A DNA stretch of 64,000 bases, taken from contig NZ_CP012670.1 in the NCBI RefSeq assembly GCF_004135735.1, positions 7,642,501 through 7,706,500 on the forward strand, read 5' to 3'. Numbering within the stretch: position 1 is the first letter of the stretch; each line of letters starts with the position of its first letter. Positions 1-9,261 of the stretch are shown one piece after another. The translations under genes were made by a program, and so were the position numbers. The stretch comes from Sorangium cellulosum. Lineage in GTDB: Bacteria > Myxococcota_A > Polyangia > Polyangiales > Polyangiaceae. The notes under the pieces were generated by a model. That model ran no database searches. It saw only the letters and a program-made list of their open reading frames with translations, and had not been told where the DNA came from.

Positions 1-185
1 TGGCCACCGACGCCAAGGCGCTCGCGGACAGCATGCACGACGTGCTCGACAAGCTGGAGAAGACCCGCTTCGAGGCGTCGAGCGCCTCGTACGAGGATCT
101 CTTCCCGCTCCTGCTCCTGCCCGGCGTGCTCCTGATCGGGCTCGACGCGCTCCTGCGCGCCTGGCTGCTCCGGAGGTTCCCGTGA
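1..185 (+). CDS. batA: BatA-like VWA membrane protein, C-terminal fragment (5' end outside window)
   Basis: Only the last 60 codons are present, read from base 3 to a TGA at 183-185. The fragment is hydrophilic and helical, then has one membrane segment (about residues 38-54 of the fragment) and a short Arg-rich tail, the usual end of BatA/BatB proteins. Its stop overlaps the GTG start of the next VWA gene, as within Bat operons. The VWA domain itself lies upstream, so the batA assignment rests on gene order and on the topology of the tail. Confidence 0.7.
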   Translation, partial: ATDAKALADSMHDVLDKLEKTRFEASSASYEDLFPLLLLPGVLLIGLDALLRAWLLRRFP

Positions 186-1336
186 ACTTTGCGGCCCCCT
201 GGTACCTGCTCGGGACGGCGTTCGCCGCGCTGATCGGCCTCCTGCTCATCCTCGGCGGCCTCGGCGTCGCGCGCGCCATCAAGCGCTTCGGCGACGAGGA
301 CCGCGTGAAGGCGCTCGCCACCGCGGATCCGGCCAAGCGCCGCGCCTGGAAGGGCGTCCTGCTCGTGCTCGCGACCGCGCTCGCGTTCGTGGCCGCGGCG
401 CGCCCGCAGTACGGCAAGGGCACGCGGCTCGTTCCGGCGACCAACGTCGACGTGGTGATCGCGCTCGACTACTCGAAGAGCATGTACGCGCGCGACGTCG
501 AGCCGTCCCGCATCTTCCGGGCCAAGGTCGAGGTCGCCCGCCTCATCAAGGACCTCGAGGGCGCGCGCTTCGGCGCGGTCGCGTTCGCCGGCGAGCCGAT
601 GGGCTTCCCGCTCACCGCCGACGGCGCCGCGATCGCCCAGTTCTTCCGCCAGCTCGACCCGAACGACATGCCGATCGGCGGCACCGCGATCGCGCGCGCG
701 CTCGACCAGGCGAACGAGCTCCTGAAGCGCGATCCCAAGTCGGCCGAGCACCGGCGGATCATCCTGCTCGTCACCGACGGCGAGGACCTCGAGGGCTACC
801 CGCTGAGCGTGGCCCAGGCGATCGGCGCCCAGGGCACGACGATCCACGTCGTGCAGATCGGCGGGCGCACGCCGGAGCCGATCCCGGACATCGGCCCGGA
901 CGGCAGCGTGATCGGGTGGCGGACCGATCGCCAGGGCAGGCCGCTCACGACGGAGCTGTCCCTGTCGGGCGAGCAGCAGCTCGCGGCGATCGCGCAGGCG
1001 ACGCCGGGGGGGCAGATCATCCGCGCGGAGAAGGGGACGACCGGCATCGAGACGATCGCCGCGGAGCTCCGGCGGCAGATGAAGAGCGAGCTCTCGGAGC
1101 GGGTCGAGACGGTCTACGCGGACGTCTACTTCTATCCGCTGGGCCTCGCGATCCTGCTCCTCATCGCCGAGGTGTTCCTCAAGGACGCCCCGCGGCGGCG
1201 CTTCGTGGCGGTGCGGCCCGAGCCCGCGCCGAGGCGCGCCGCGCTGCTCGGGCGCGCGCGCCCCCCCGGCGACGCGGGCCTCGCGGCGGCCGCAGCGCCG
1301 GCCGGCGAGGCGGGAGGGCAGCATGCCGCGTCGTGA
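182..1336 (+). CDS. batB: BatB: VWA-domain inner-membrane protein of the Bat complex
   Basis: A 384-residue protein with two N-terminal membrane segments (about 8-30 and 58-74), a von Willebrand factor A domain (about 88-300) and a final membrane segment (about 316-335). The metal-ion-dependent adhesion site reads DYSKS at residues 96-100, matching DxSxS, with later conserved TDGED. Bat proteins are known with MoxR ATPases in aerotolerance and envelope stress; the VWA domain is expected on the periplasmic side. The GTG start overlaps the batA stop by 3 nt, and the gene overlaps batC by 14 nt, so translation is probably coupled. The Ala/Arg/Pro-rich tail after residue 345 is not part of the family core. 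Confidence 0.9.
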   Translation: MNFAAPWYLLGTAFAALIGLLLILGGLGVARAIKRFGDEDRVKALATADPAKRRAWKGVLLVLATALAFVAAARPQYGKGTRLVPATNVDVVIALDYSKSMYARDVEPSRIFRAKVEVARLIKDLEGARFGAVAFAGEPMGFPLTADGAAIAQFFRQLDPNDMPIGGTAIARALDQANELLKRDPKSAEHRRIILLVTDGEDLEGYPLSVAQAIGAQGTTIHVVQIGGRTPEPIPDIGPDGSVIGWRTDRQGRPLTTELSLSGEQQLAAIAQATPGGQIIRAEKGTTGIETIAAELRRQMKSELSERVETVYADVYFYPLGLAILLLIAEVFLKDAPRRRFVAVRPEPAPRRAALLGRARPPGDAGLAAAAAPAGEAGGQHAAS

Positions 1337-2378
1337 TCGCAAGCGCGTGGATCTCGCCGGGTTCTTCGTCCGCCACGGGCGCGGGCTCGCGCTCGCCTTC
1401 GCCGCGGCGTGCCTCACCGGGGCCGCGTTCTCGGCGGCGTCCGGGTGCAGCGGGTGGGACCCGACGTCCCCCTTCGAGCGGAACGCGCCGGAGGTCGACC
1501 AGGCCATCGTCGAGCTCGACGCGGGCAACTTCGAGTCCGCCGAGGAGCTCCTCCAGAGCTACCTCGGGACGGGCCCGTGCAGCGACGCCGGCATCGGCCT
1601 GCCCGACTCGGTCCGGCAGAAGCCGAACGGCGCGTTCGATCTCGGCCTGACGCTGTTCCACCTCGCCGAGCGCTACGGCCACAGGTTCGGCGACGAGGAG
1701 CTCGCGGACGGCGGGCCGGAGCAGGAGCAGAACGACGCGCTGCGCGGGATCGAGATCGACTGCGCGCTGGTCCTCGTGAAGGCGATCGCCGCCGAGCCGC
1801 GCGTGCCGGCCGACCTGCGCGCGCGCGCCCGCTACCTCGCGGGCAACCTCGAGTTCTTGCGGCGCAGGTACGAGGACGCCGTGAAGTACTACGACCAGGC
1901 GCTCTCCATCGTCCCCGGCGTGCCCGAGGAGGCGGGCGGCGACGGCGTCGGCCGGGACGCGGCCTGGAACCGGTCCATCGCGCTGCGCCGCATCGAGGAG
2001 CAGAAGGACGCCGGCCCGCCGGACGCCGAGCCCGACGCGCAGCCGGACGCCGAGCCCGACGCGGACGAGCCCGACGCGGGTGAGCCGGACGCGGGCGACG
2101 ACGGCGGCGGCGAGCCCGACGCGGGCGACGACGGCGGCGGCGAGCCCGACGCGGGCGACGACGGCGGCCAGGACCAGGCGCCCGACGCCGCGCCGCAGGA
2201 TCAGACGCCCGACGCCGGCGAGCCCGAGCCGCCGCCCGAGCAGCCCGCGCAGCCGCCGCCGACCGGGCGGCAGGACGATCGCATCCTCGACCAGCTCGAG
2301 GAGGCGCCGACGTACCAGGAGCAGGAAGCGAAGAGCAGGGCCGGCGCCCGGCGCGGGCGCGCGATGGAGGACAAGTGA
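1323..2378 (+). CDS. batC: BatC-like TPR protein with Asp/Ala/Glu/Pro-rich tail
   Basis: A 351-residue exported protein. The N-terminus has a hydrophobic stretch (about 22-41) followed by a possible lipobox around SAASGC. A TPR-like helical region follows; the clearest repeat is about residues 165-200. From about 225 to 320 it is low-complexity Asp/Ala/Glu/Pro, including three 30-bp in-frame tandem repeats (2082-2169) coding EPDAGDDGGG. The position between BatB and BatD and the TPR fit BatC. The acidic tail could be a flexible periplasmic tether. The ATG start lies inside the end of batB; the end overlaps the batD GTG as GTGA. Confidence 0.75.
   Translation: MPRRDRKRVDLAGFFVRHGRGLALAFAAACLTGAAFSAASGCSGWDPTSPFERNAPEVDQAIVELDAGNFESAEELLQSYLGTGPCSDAGIGLPDSVRQKPNGAFDLGLTLFHLAERYGHRFGDEELADGGPEQEQNDALRGIEIDCALVLVKAIAAEPRVPADLRARARYLAGNLEFLRRRYEDAVKYYDQALSIVPGVPEEAGGDGVGRDAAWNRSIALRRIEEQKDAGPPDAEPDAQPDAEPDADEPDAGEPDAGDDGGGEPDAGDDGGGEPDAGDDGGQDQAPDAAPQDQTPDAGEPEPPPEQPAQPPPTGRQDDRILDQLEEAPTYQEQEAKSRAGARRGRAMEDK
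2082..2169. repeat. 30-bp in-frame minisatellite, 3 units (batC)
   Basis: Units start at 2082, 2112 and 2142 (the last is 2 bp short) and encode EPDAGDDGGG. The period is a multiple of three, so copy-number change would keep the reading frame. Confidence 0.9.
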
Positions 2379-4351
2379 CGCGCCCGCCGCTCTCCCCTGC
2401 CCCGCCCGCGCTCGCGGCGCTCGTCGCGCTCGTCGGCCACCGCCCGGCGCAGCGCGCGGCCGCGCTGCTCCTCGCGCTCCTCGCGCTCCTCGCCCCGCTC
2501 CACGCCCGCGCCGAGCCGCAGATCTCGGCGCGCGCGATCCCCACCGAGGCCGAGGTCGGCGAGCCGTTCACGGTCGAGGTGAAGGCGCTCGTCGAGCGCG
2601 GCGCGGGCATGCCGTCCCACCCCGAGCTGCGCGTCCCTCCAGAGCTCTCGATCCTCTCCGGCCCGAGCATCGGCACGCAGATGCAGACGCAGATCGTGAA
2701 CGGCGCCGTGTCGACGCAGCTCGGCATCAGCGCGAGCTGGCAGATCGTGGCGGACAAGCCTGGCCGTTACACGATCCCGGCGCCGACGATCTCGTGGAAC
2801 GGCCGGCGCCTGCCAGCGCGGCCGATCCAGATCCGGATCGTGCCGGAGGGCTCGCGCCCGCGCCGCCCGAGCAACCCGTTCCTCTTGCCCGGCGGCCCGC
2901 TGCACGGCCTCCCGTGGCCGTTCGGCGGTCCGGGCGGGCGGACGCTCGACGATCTGCTCGCCGACGAGCTCGAGGAGGCCGCGCCCGACGAGACGCCGGA
3001 GCTCGCGATGCCGCGCGAGCCCGATCCGGTGGTGTTCCTGCGCGCCATCCCCGACAAGACGGCCGCGGTGGTCGGCGAGCAGGTGACCGTCTCGTTCTAC
3101 CTGTACTTCCGCGAGAACGCGGAGCTGACCGAGCCCCGCGCCGCGCCCGCCGCGGACTTCCTCCGCCACGCGCTCATCGAGGATCCCCGCCTCGTGCAGG
3201 CCGTGCACACGCGCGTCGGCGGGCACCTCTACAACGTGCGGCTGATCGAGAAGCTGGCGCTGTTCCCGCTGAAGGCGGGCGAGCTGCACACGGGCCGCAT
3301 GCAGGCGCGCATCACGGGGCGCCGGATCGGCAAGCGCGTGCTGCGCGAGTCGAACGACGTGGTCATCCAGGTCACGGAGCCGCCGCTCGCCGGCCGCCCG
3401 TCCGGCTACGTCCTCGGCGACGTCGGTCGGTTCACGCTGAAGGCGACGGTGCAGCCGCGCCGGATCGACCAGGGCGGCTCGGTGGTCGTGACCGTGCAGG
3501 TCGAGGGCACCGGCAACCTCCCGCAGTCGCTGCGGGTGCCGGAGCGGACGGGCCTCGAGTGGCTCGACCCGGAGAAGCGCGAGTCGATCGCGCCGCGCGA
3601 CGGCGAGATCGGCGGCTCCCGGTCGTTCGGCTACGTGGTCCGGATCGAGGAGAGCGGCACGGTGGATCTCGGGAAGATCGAGCTGCCCTACTGGGATCCG
3701 GCGCAGAAGCGCTACGTGGTCGAGGGCGTCGAGCTCGGCAGCGTCGCGGTGACCCCGGTCGCGCCCCCTTTCGCCTCCGGGTCGCCCGCCGGGGCTCGCG
3801 ACGCGGCCGGCGACGCGCGCGCCGAGCCGCTCGCCGCGATGCCGGGGCTCCGCGCGTCGCTCGGCGCGTATTCCCCGCCCGCGACGCTGCCGCTCGACGG
3901 GGCGCCGTTCTGGTGCCTCCTGGCCGCCCCGCCGCTCCTCGTGACGCTGTTCGGCGCGGGCGATCGGCTCGTGCGCCGCGCGCGCGAGCGCCGCGCGGCG
4001 GGCGAGGCGTCGCCCGCCCGGCTCGCCGCGGTCGCGCAGCGCGAGGCGGAGGAGGCCGCCGCGCAGGGCGATCTCAAGGCGACCGCGGCCGCGATCGAGC
4101 GCGCCGTGCACCGCGCGATCGAGTCCGCGACGGGGCTCCGCTCCCGGGGCGTCCTGCTCGAGGCGCTCCCCGGCGAGCTCGAGCAGCGCGGGGTGCCGGG
4201 CGCGCTGTCGGCGCGCGCCCACGAGGTGCTGGCCGCCTGCGAGGCGATCCGGTTCGAGCCGGCCGGCCGCCCGGGGGACGGCGCCGCGGCCGCGCTCGTC
4301 GAGCAGGGCCGCGCCGTCATGACCGAGCTCGCGCGATGGAAGCCGACGTGA
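2375..4351 (+). CDS. batD: BatD: oxygen-tolerance family membrane protein
   Basis: A 658-residue protein with a signal sequence (hydrophobic about 28-45, cleavage after ARA) and several beta-rich BatD modules. The first begins with the typical ISARAIPTEAEVGEPFTVEV-like start and a second near residue 215 repeats the pattern FLRAIPDKTAAVVGEQVTVS. A membrane segment at about 508-526 is followed by a helical cytoplasmic tail. The GTG start is preceded by GGAGGAC and overlaps the batC stop. It is expected to be the periplasmic scaffold of the Bat complex. Its last 16 nt overlap the start of batE. Confidence 0.88.
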   Translation: MTRPPLSPAPPALAALVALVGHRPAQRAAALLLALLALLAPLHARAEPQISARAIPTEAEVGEPFTVEVKALVERGAGMPSHPELRVPPELSILSGPSIGTQMQTQIVNGAVSTQLGISASWQIVADKPGRYTIPAPTISWNGRRLPARPIQIRIVPEGSRPRRPSNPFLLPGGPLHGLPWPFGGPGGRTLDDLLADELEEAAPDETPELAMPREPDPVVFLRAIPDKTAAVVGEQVTVSFYLYFRENAELTEPRAAPAADFLRHALIEDPRLVQAVHTRVGGHLYNVRLIEKLALFPLKAGELHTGRMQARITGRRIGKRVLRESNDVVIQVTEPPLAGRPSGYVLGDVGRFTLKATVQPRRIDQGGSVVVTVQVEGTGNLPQSLRVPERTGLEWLDPEKRESIAPRDGEIGGSRSFGYVVRIEESGTVDLGKIELPYWDPAQKRYVVEGVELGSVAVTPVAPPFASGSPAGARDAAGDARAEPLAAMPGLRASLGAYSPPATLPLDGAPFWCLLAAPPLLVTLFGAGDRLVRRARERRAAGEASPARLAAVAQREAEEAAAQGDLKATAAAIERAVHRAIESATGLRSRGVLLEALPGELEQRGVPGALSARAHEVLAACEAIRFEPAGRPGDGAAAALVEQGRAVMTELARWKPT

Positions 4352-5211
4352 CGGGCCGCCGCGCGCGCCTCCTCGCCGCCCTCGCGCTCGCCGCCTCCGC
4401 GGGCCTCCTGCCCGCGATCGCCGGCCTCTCGCCCTCGCCCGCGCTCGTCGGCGAGGCGCGCGCGGAGCCCGCGGAGCCGCCGGAGGCGCTGTTCCGGGAG
4501 GGCACGGAGGCGCTCGGCCGCGGCGAGTACGGCGCCGCGATCGACACGTTCGAGCTGCTCGCCGACCGCGGCTTCGTGCACCCGGACGCGAGCTACAACC
4601 GCGGCCTCGCCTACGTGACGCGCGTCCGCGACGGCGCGGATCGCCCCGGCGACCTGGGCCGGGCGGCGGCGGCCTTCGAGGAGGCGCTGCGGCTGCGCCC
4701 GGGCGACGCGGACGCCGAGCGCGCGCTGGACCTCGTGCGCGCCGAGATCACGCGCCGCCGCGCGCGCCGCGCCAAGGATGCGGTCGAGGTGCGCCCCACG
4801 CTCGACCGGGTCCTCGTCGGCCTCGCCTCGGAGCGCACCTGGGCGGCGGCCTCGCTCTTCTCGTCGTTGCTCCTCGCCCTCGGCATGGTCCTGCGGCGCC
4901 GCCCGGCGGGCCCCGCGCACGTCGCGGGCAGCGTCCTCGCGCCGACCGCGCTCGTCGCCCTGCTCGCGCTCGTGCCGCTCACCTACGCGGCGCGGCACCT
5001 CCGCCTCACGACGCGCCCGGGCGTCGTGGTGGTCCCGGAGGTCCGGCTGGTCGACGAGTCCGGGCGCGCGTTGCCCGACGCGGAGCAGACCCTGATCCCG
5101 GAGGGCGCGTCGGTCGAGGTCGGCCGGAGATCGGGCGGGCTGGCCGAGGTCCGCTGGGGCGCCACGGAAGGCTGGGTCTCCCTGTCGAGCATCCGGTTGC
5201 TCGCTCCATGA
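4336..5211 (+). CDS. batE: BatE-like protein: TPR, two membrane segments and C-terminal SH3-like domain
   Basis: A 291-residue protein. Signal sequence at 1-36 (ending EARA), a TPR-type region at about 40-140 (motif ALGRGEYGAAIDTFELLAD), membrane segments near 160-180 and 193-215, and a C-terminal SH3b-like domain (about 240-288) ending GWVSLSSIRLL. This order matches BatE of Bat operons, where the SH3 domain is thought to bind periplasmic partners or peptidoglycan. The ATG at 4336 sits inside batD, so translation is likely coupled. It is the last gene of the operon. Confidence 0.85.
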   Translation: MEADVTGRRARLLAALALAASAGLLPAIAGLSPSPALVGEARAEPAEPPEALFREGTEALGRGEYGAAIDTFELLADRGFVHPDASYNRGLAYVTRVRDGADRPGDLGRAAAAFEEALRLRPGDADAERALDLVRAEITRRRARRAKDAVEVRPTLDRVLVGLASERTWAAASLFSSLLLALGMVLRRRPAGPAHVAGSVLAPTALVALLALVPLTYAARHLRLTTRPGVVVVPEVRLVDESGRALPDAEQTLIPEGASVEVGRRSGGLAEVRWGATEGWVSLSSIRLLAP

Positions 5212-5240
5212 GCCGCGCCATCGTGTGCTAGGTTGTCCGC

Positions 5241-5822
5241 GTGTGGGTACGCCGCGCAGCCATTCGCCCCGTCCCCTCGTACGCCCAGGTGCCGGCGCGC
5301 GTCCTGTCCGAGATCGAGGATCAGCTGGCCGAGGACGACGACGACTCCCGCAAGCAGCTCGACGACGCGTTCACGCGGTTCGAGCAGACGCAGCCCGCGC
5401 TCGCGGATCGCATCTCCGGGGTGCTCTCCGGGCCGCTCGACGAGACCGCGCTGGCCCTCGGCTACTTCCTGACGCTGGCGATCTGGCTCGCGTTCGACGA
5501 GCTGTTCGGCCAGGACCTCGAGGAGGTCACGGAGACGGCGCTCACGGGCGTCGAGGAGTCGCTGAACCTGGACGAGCAGATCCGCCTGCACGATCCCGCC
5601 GAGGCGGTCGACTCGGATGACGTCATCGCGATGGAGCAGCCGGACGTGCTGGCCTTCGTGCAGGAGCACCTCGACGCGGCCCTCGAGGCGAACGCGCACG
5701 AGGTCGACGTCGACGACGTCCACGCGATCTACCGGGTGGTGCTGATCGAGGTGCTGGCGCTGAGCTACGCCGTCCGGCCGCCGTCGAACTGGGTGACGCT
5801 GACGACGGAGTTCACGGCGTAG
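5241..5822 (+). CDS. Acidic protein of unknown function
   Basis: A 193-residue acidic protein starting at GTG 5241, 29 nt after batE. It is rich in Asp/Glu, with one long hydrophobic helix (about 76-92, ALALGYFLTLAIWLAF) and no catalytic motif that I recognise. The stop lies 14 nt from the convergent gene on the other strand, leaving no room for a terminator. Codon use is typical of the window, supporting a real gene. It could be a lineage-specific regulator or adaptor; the batE neighbour may be coincidental. Confidence 0.7.
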   Translation: MWVRRAAIRPVPSYAQVPARVLSEIEDQLAEDDDDSRKQLDDAFTRFEQTQPALADRISGVLSGPLDETALALGYFLTLAIWLAFDELFGQDLEEVTETALTGVEESLNLDEQIRLHDPAEAVDSDDVIAMEQPDVLAFVQEHLDAALEANAHEVDVDDVHAIYRVVLIEVLALSYAVRPPSNWVTLTTEFTA

Positions 5823-5836
5823 TCTTGTTCGGCGCT

Positions 5837-8140
5837 CTAGGCGGGCTCCCGACGAGCGGCGTCGCCCTCCCACCCGGCGAGATAGCGCGCGAGCGCGTCC
5901 TCCAGCGCAGGCAGCAAGATGCCCCGCCGGCTCCCCAGCGCGCTGTAGCGAGGCCGCGGCGCGACGAACGGGAGCGCGCTGCTCGGACACCGGACGAGGC
6001 GCCTCGCGTCCACGCGCACCTGCGCGGCGCTCCGCGCGGCGAGCTCGGCCCACGTCACCGCGTCGCGGTTCGTCAGGTGCCAGATACCGCTCTCCCCGTC
6101 GATGAGGAGATCGAGCGCCGCGTTGACGAGATCGGGCGTGTACGTGGGGGTCACGATCAGATCCTCGGCCGCGCTGAACGGCCGGCCGTCGCGGAGCGCG
6201 CGCAGCGCGGCGGCGACGAAGTTGCGCTCGTCCCAGGGGCCGAAGAACGCCGCCGTGCGCACCACCAGCGCGCTCGGCAGGACCTCGGTCACCCGCCGCT
6301 CGGCGGTGGCCTTGCTCCGCCCGTAGGCGCTGAGCGGCCTCGCCGGGTCGGTCTCCACGTAAGGCGTCCGCTGGGCGCCGTCGAAGACCAGATCGGACGA
6401 GAAGGTGACGAGCCGGACGCCGCGCGCGCGGCACGCGGCCGCGAGCACCGCGGGCCCGACGGCGTTCTCACGCTCGCACCGGCGCGGATCGCGCTCCGCG
6501 TCGTCGACGCGCGTGTACCCCGCGGTGTTGATGACCGCCCACGGCGCGTGGTGCGCGAGGGCGCGCTCGACCGACGCGGGATCGGCGATGTCCATCTCGC
6601 CACGGCCGAGCAGGCGGTGCGGGAGCCCGCGCTCCGCGCAGAGGCGCGCGAACGCCCTGCCGAGCGCGCCCGAGGCGCCCGCGATCAGGAGGGGCGGGCG
6701 CCCGGCGCCCCCGGCCGCGCCGCCGCCGGCCGACGTCCCGTGGATCGCGCCCTCACGCGCGCCCGCCCCAGCGCCGGCCTCGCGCTCCCCCACGCGGACC
6801 GCCGGCTCCCCCACGCGGACCGCCGGCTCCCCCACGCGGACCGCCGGATAGAGCAGCCGCTCCGGGCGACGCCACCACCCCGGCGAGGGGAGCACCGGGT
6901 GCTCGAACGGCTCGCCGCGCGCGAGCGCGCGGACCAGCGCGGCGAGCGCCGTGGGCCGCGGCCCGGAGCCGCGCACGTCGAACACGCCGGCCTCGTAGTG
7001 CCCGCGCTCCCGCACGACCAGGCAGTCCCAGTCGAAGGAGCCGAGCATCGCCCACACCGTCACCGCCCGCACGTCGGCGCCCGCCGCGCGCGCCGCCGCC
7101 GCAGCGTCGAACGCCTCGAGCAGCCACCGGAGCTGCTCCTCGCGGGGGCCGCCCAGGTGCACCTCGGTGATCGCGACCGGCCGCCGGTAACGCTCCCAGA
7201 CCTCCAGGAGGCGCGCGAGGTGCCCGCCGATGCCCTCCGCGACGACGCGCACGGCCTCGACGTCGGCGTACGCGTGCCTCTCGTTGCCCCCGCGCGCCCA
7301 GGCCGGGTAACGCTCCACGCGCTCGTCGATGAACCGATCGCTCGTGATGTAGTGGTTGATGCCGAGGATGTCCGGGGGGCAGGGCGACTCGACGAACGCC
7401 TCGAGCTCGCCGGGGGACGCGCCCCACTCGAGGAGCCGGGGATAGAGCGGGTGATCCCGATCCACCCGCCCCATGAGCAGATCCAGGCTCAGCCACCGCC
7501 TGTGATCCTCGTGCTCCGCCTGGTAGGCGAGCCGCGGCGTGCTGAACGTCTTCCCGAGATCCTCGGTCTGGACCAGGCGCGCGCGCGGGTTCACCTCGCG
7601 GATCGCGCGCATCGACGCCGCGACGGCGCGGCACTGCGAGAGGAGCGCGCGGACGAAGGTGCGGCCGTCCCGCCCGTGCGGGTACCAGTGGCCGTACATG
7701 CCGGAGAAGCGCGCCGTGGTGAGCGGCTCGTTCACCGGCGTGTAGTGCTCGACCCACGGGTAGCGCTCGGCGACCGCGCGGGCGAAGCGCGCGAGCCCCG
7801 CCGCGAAGCCCGGATCGACGAGGCTCGTCGAGGGCGGCCCGCTGCCGTGGTGGACGAGCCCCACGATCGGTCGGAGGCCCAGCTCGCGCAGCCTCGAGAG
7901 CCGCGCGTCGGCCCAGGCGAAGCGCGCGGGGCCGCCCTGCGCCGCGCGCTCCCAGAGCACGGGGTAGCGGATCGCCCGGATCCCGAGCTCGGCGAAGCGC
8001 TCGAGATCATCCAGCCTCTGCGCGTGGCCGCTGCGCTCCACCTGGTCGTGGTACGTGTCGCCGACGCGGTTCACCGTGCACTCGACGCCGCCCCAGAGCT
8101 CGAGCGCGGGGGCGCCGCCCTCCCCCGCGGCGCCGCTCAC
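5837..8140 (-). CDS. GH1 glycoside hydrolase-like / RmlD (dTDP-4-dehydrorhamnose reductase-like) fusion
   Basis: A 767-residue two-domain protein. Residues 1-430 form a family 1 glycosidase-like barrel with the NEP acid/base motif (E138) and an ITE nucleophile motif (E326). Residues about 480-760 form a short-chain reductase of the RmlD type, with a glycine-rich GASGALG nucleotide site and a YGRSK (YxxxK) catalytic motif. The linker has three perfect 21-bp repeats (VRVGEPA). RmlD normally makes dTDP-L-rhamnose; joining it to a glycosidase fold suggests a sugar-modifying role in polysaccharide metabolism. The GTG start overlaps the stop of glf (GTGA), so the two are coupled. Confidence 0.88.
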   Translation of the reverse strand: MSGAAGEGGAPALELWGGVECTVNRVGDTYHDQVERSGHAQRLDDLERFAELGIRAIRYPVLWERAAQGGPARFAWADARLSRLRELGLRPIVGLVHHGSGPPSTSLVDPGFAAGLARFARAVAERYPWVEHYTPVNEPLTTARFSGMYGHWYPHGRDGRTFVRALLSQCRAVAASMRAIREVNPRARLVQTEDLGKTFSTPRLAYQAEHEDHRRWLSLDLLMGRVDRDHPLYPRLLEWGASPGELEAFVESPCPPDILGINHYITSDRFIDERVERYPAWARGGNERHAYADVEAVRVVAEGIGGHLARLLEVWERYRRPVAITEVHLGGPREEQLRWLLEAFDAAAAARAAGADVRAVTVWAMLGSFDWDCLVVRERGHYEAGVFDVRGSGPRPTALAALVRALARGEPFEHPVLPSPGWWRRPERLLYPAVRVGEPAVRVGEPAVRVGEREAGAGAGAREGAIHGTSAGGGAAGGAGRPPLLIAGASGALGRAFARLCAERGLPHRLLGRGEMDIADPASVERALAHHAPWAVINTAGYTRVDDAERDPRRCERENAVGPAVLAAACRARGVRLVTFSSDLVFDGAQRTPYVETDPARPLSAYGRSKATAERRVTEVLPSALVVRTAAFFGPWDERNFVAAALRALRDGRPFSAAEDLIVTPTYTPDLVNAALDLLIDGESGIWHLTNRDAVTWAELAARSAAQVRVDARRLVRCPSSALPFVAPRPRYSALGSRRGILLPALEDALARYLAGWEGDAARREPA
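6785..6847. repeat. 21-bp in-frame minisatellite, 3 units
   Basis: Three identical 21-bp units (6785-6805, 6806-6826, 6827-6847) encode VRVGEPA in the interdomain linker of the GH1-RmlD fusion. Confidence 0.92.
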
Positions 8141-9258
8141 GCCGCCTCCGTGAGCGCCCGGACGCCCGGCGCCCCCGTCAGCCTCGCGTAGAGCGTGAGG
8201 GCCTGGGCCACGACCTGATCCATGTTGTAATAGCGGTACGTGCCGAGCCGGCCGGCGAAGTGGACGCCGGCGGTCTCCCGGGCGAGCTCCTCGTATTTCC
8301 GGTAGAGCGCCGCGTTCTCTGGCCGCGGCACGGGGTAGTACGGATCGCCGTCGCCCTTCGGGAACTCGTAGACGATCGTCGTCCTCGGGTGCACCTGGCC
8401 GGTGAGGTGCTTGAACTCGGTGACCCGCGTGTAGCTGTACTCGTTCGGATAATTGATGACGGGCGCCGCCTGGTACACCTCCTGGTCCTTCGTCTCGAAT
8501 TTGAACTCGAGAGAGCGGTACGGCAGCTTCCCGAAGCGGTGATCGAAATAGGCGTCGATCGGACCTGTGTAGATCATCTCACGGTGCGGGATCACGTGGC
8601 GGATCTCGCGGTAATCCGTGTTGAGCAGGATCTTGATGCCCGGGTGATCGAGCATCCGCTCGAACATCCGCGTGAACCCGTGGAGCGGCATCGCCTGGTA
8701 GGTGTCGGAGAAGTAGCGGTCGTCCCGGTTCGTGCGGACGGGGACGCGCGCCGTCACCGAGGCGTCGAGCTCCGAGGGGTCGAGCCCCCACTGCTTGCGG
8801 GTGTAGTTGCGGAAGAACTTCTCGTAGAGCTCGCGGCCCACCTTGCTGAGGATGACGTCCTCCGACGTGCGGATCCGCTCGCGCCGCTCGGCCCTCGACG
8901 CGAGGAAGCCCTCGACCTCCAGCGCGTTGAGGCTCAGCCCGTAGAGGGCGTTGATCGTGTCGAGGTTGATGGGGATCGGCAGGAGCTGACCGTCGACCCA
9001 GGCGCGCACGCGGTGCTGGTACGGGCGCCACTCGGTGAACTGCGAGAGATAGTCGAAGACCTCCCGCGAGTTCGTGTGGAAGATGTGGGGCCCGTACCTG
9101 TGCACGAGGACGCCGGCCGTGTCGTGGTGGTCATAGGCGTTCCCGCCGACGTGCTTGCGCACGTCGCAGAGCAGGATCCTCTTGCCGGCGCCGCGGGCGA
9201 GCCGCTCGGCGAGGACGCACCCGGCGAAGCCGGCGCCGACGATGAGGTAATCGAACAC
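8137..9258 (-). CDS. glf: UDP-galactopyranose mutase
   Basis: A 373-residue flavoprotein of normal length for the family. The N-terminus carries the FAD-binding Rossmann motif IVGAGFAGCVLAERLA. Family landmarks follow, such as the YGPHIFHT segment, NYTRKQWG, and the Arg-rich and RYYNMDQV regions near the end. It interconverts UDP-galactopyranose and UDP-galactofuranose, giving the galactofuranose donor for surface glycans. The GTG start is chosen because a GGAGGTGAG Shine-Dalgarno lies just upstream. It starts 3 nt after the glycosyltransferase stop and overlaps the fusion gene downstream. Confidence 0.96.
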   Translation of the reverse strand: MFDYLIVGAGFAGCVLAERLARGAGKRILLCDVRKHVGGNAYDHHDTAGVLVHRYGPHIFHTNSREVFDYLSQFTEWRPYQHRVRAWVDGQLLPIPINLDTINALYGLSLNALEVEGFLASRAERRERIRTSEDVILSKVGRELYEKFFRNYTRKQWGLDPSELDASVTARVPVRTNRDDRYFSDTYQAMPLHGFTRMFERMLDHPGIKILLNTDYREIRHVIPHREMIYTGPIDAYFDHRFGKLPYRSLEFKFETKDQEVYQAAPVINYPNEYSYTRVTEFKHLTGQVHPRTTIVYEFPKGDGDPYYPVPRPENAALYRKYEELARETAGVHFAGRLGTYRYYNMDQVVAQALTLYARLTGAPGVRALTEAA

Positions 9259-9261
9259 CGC

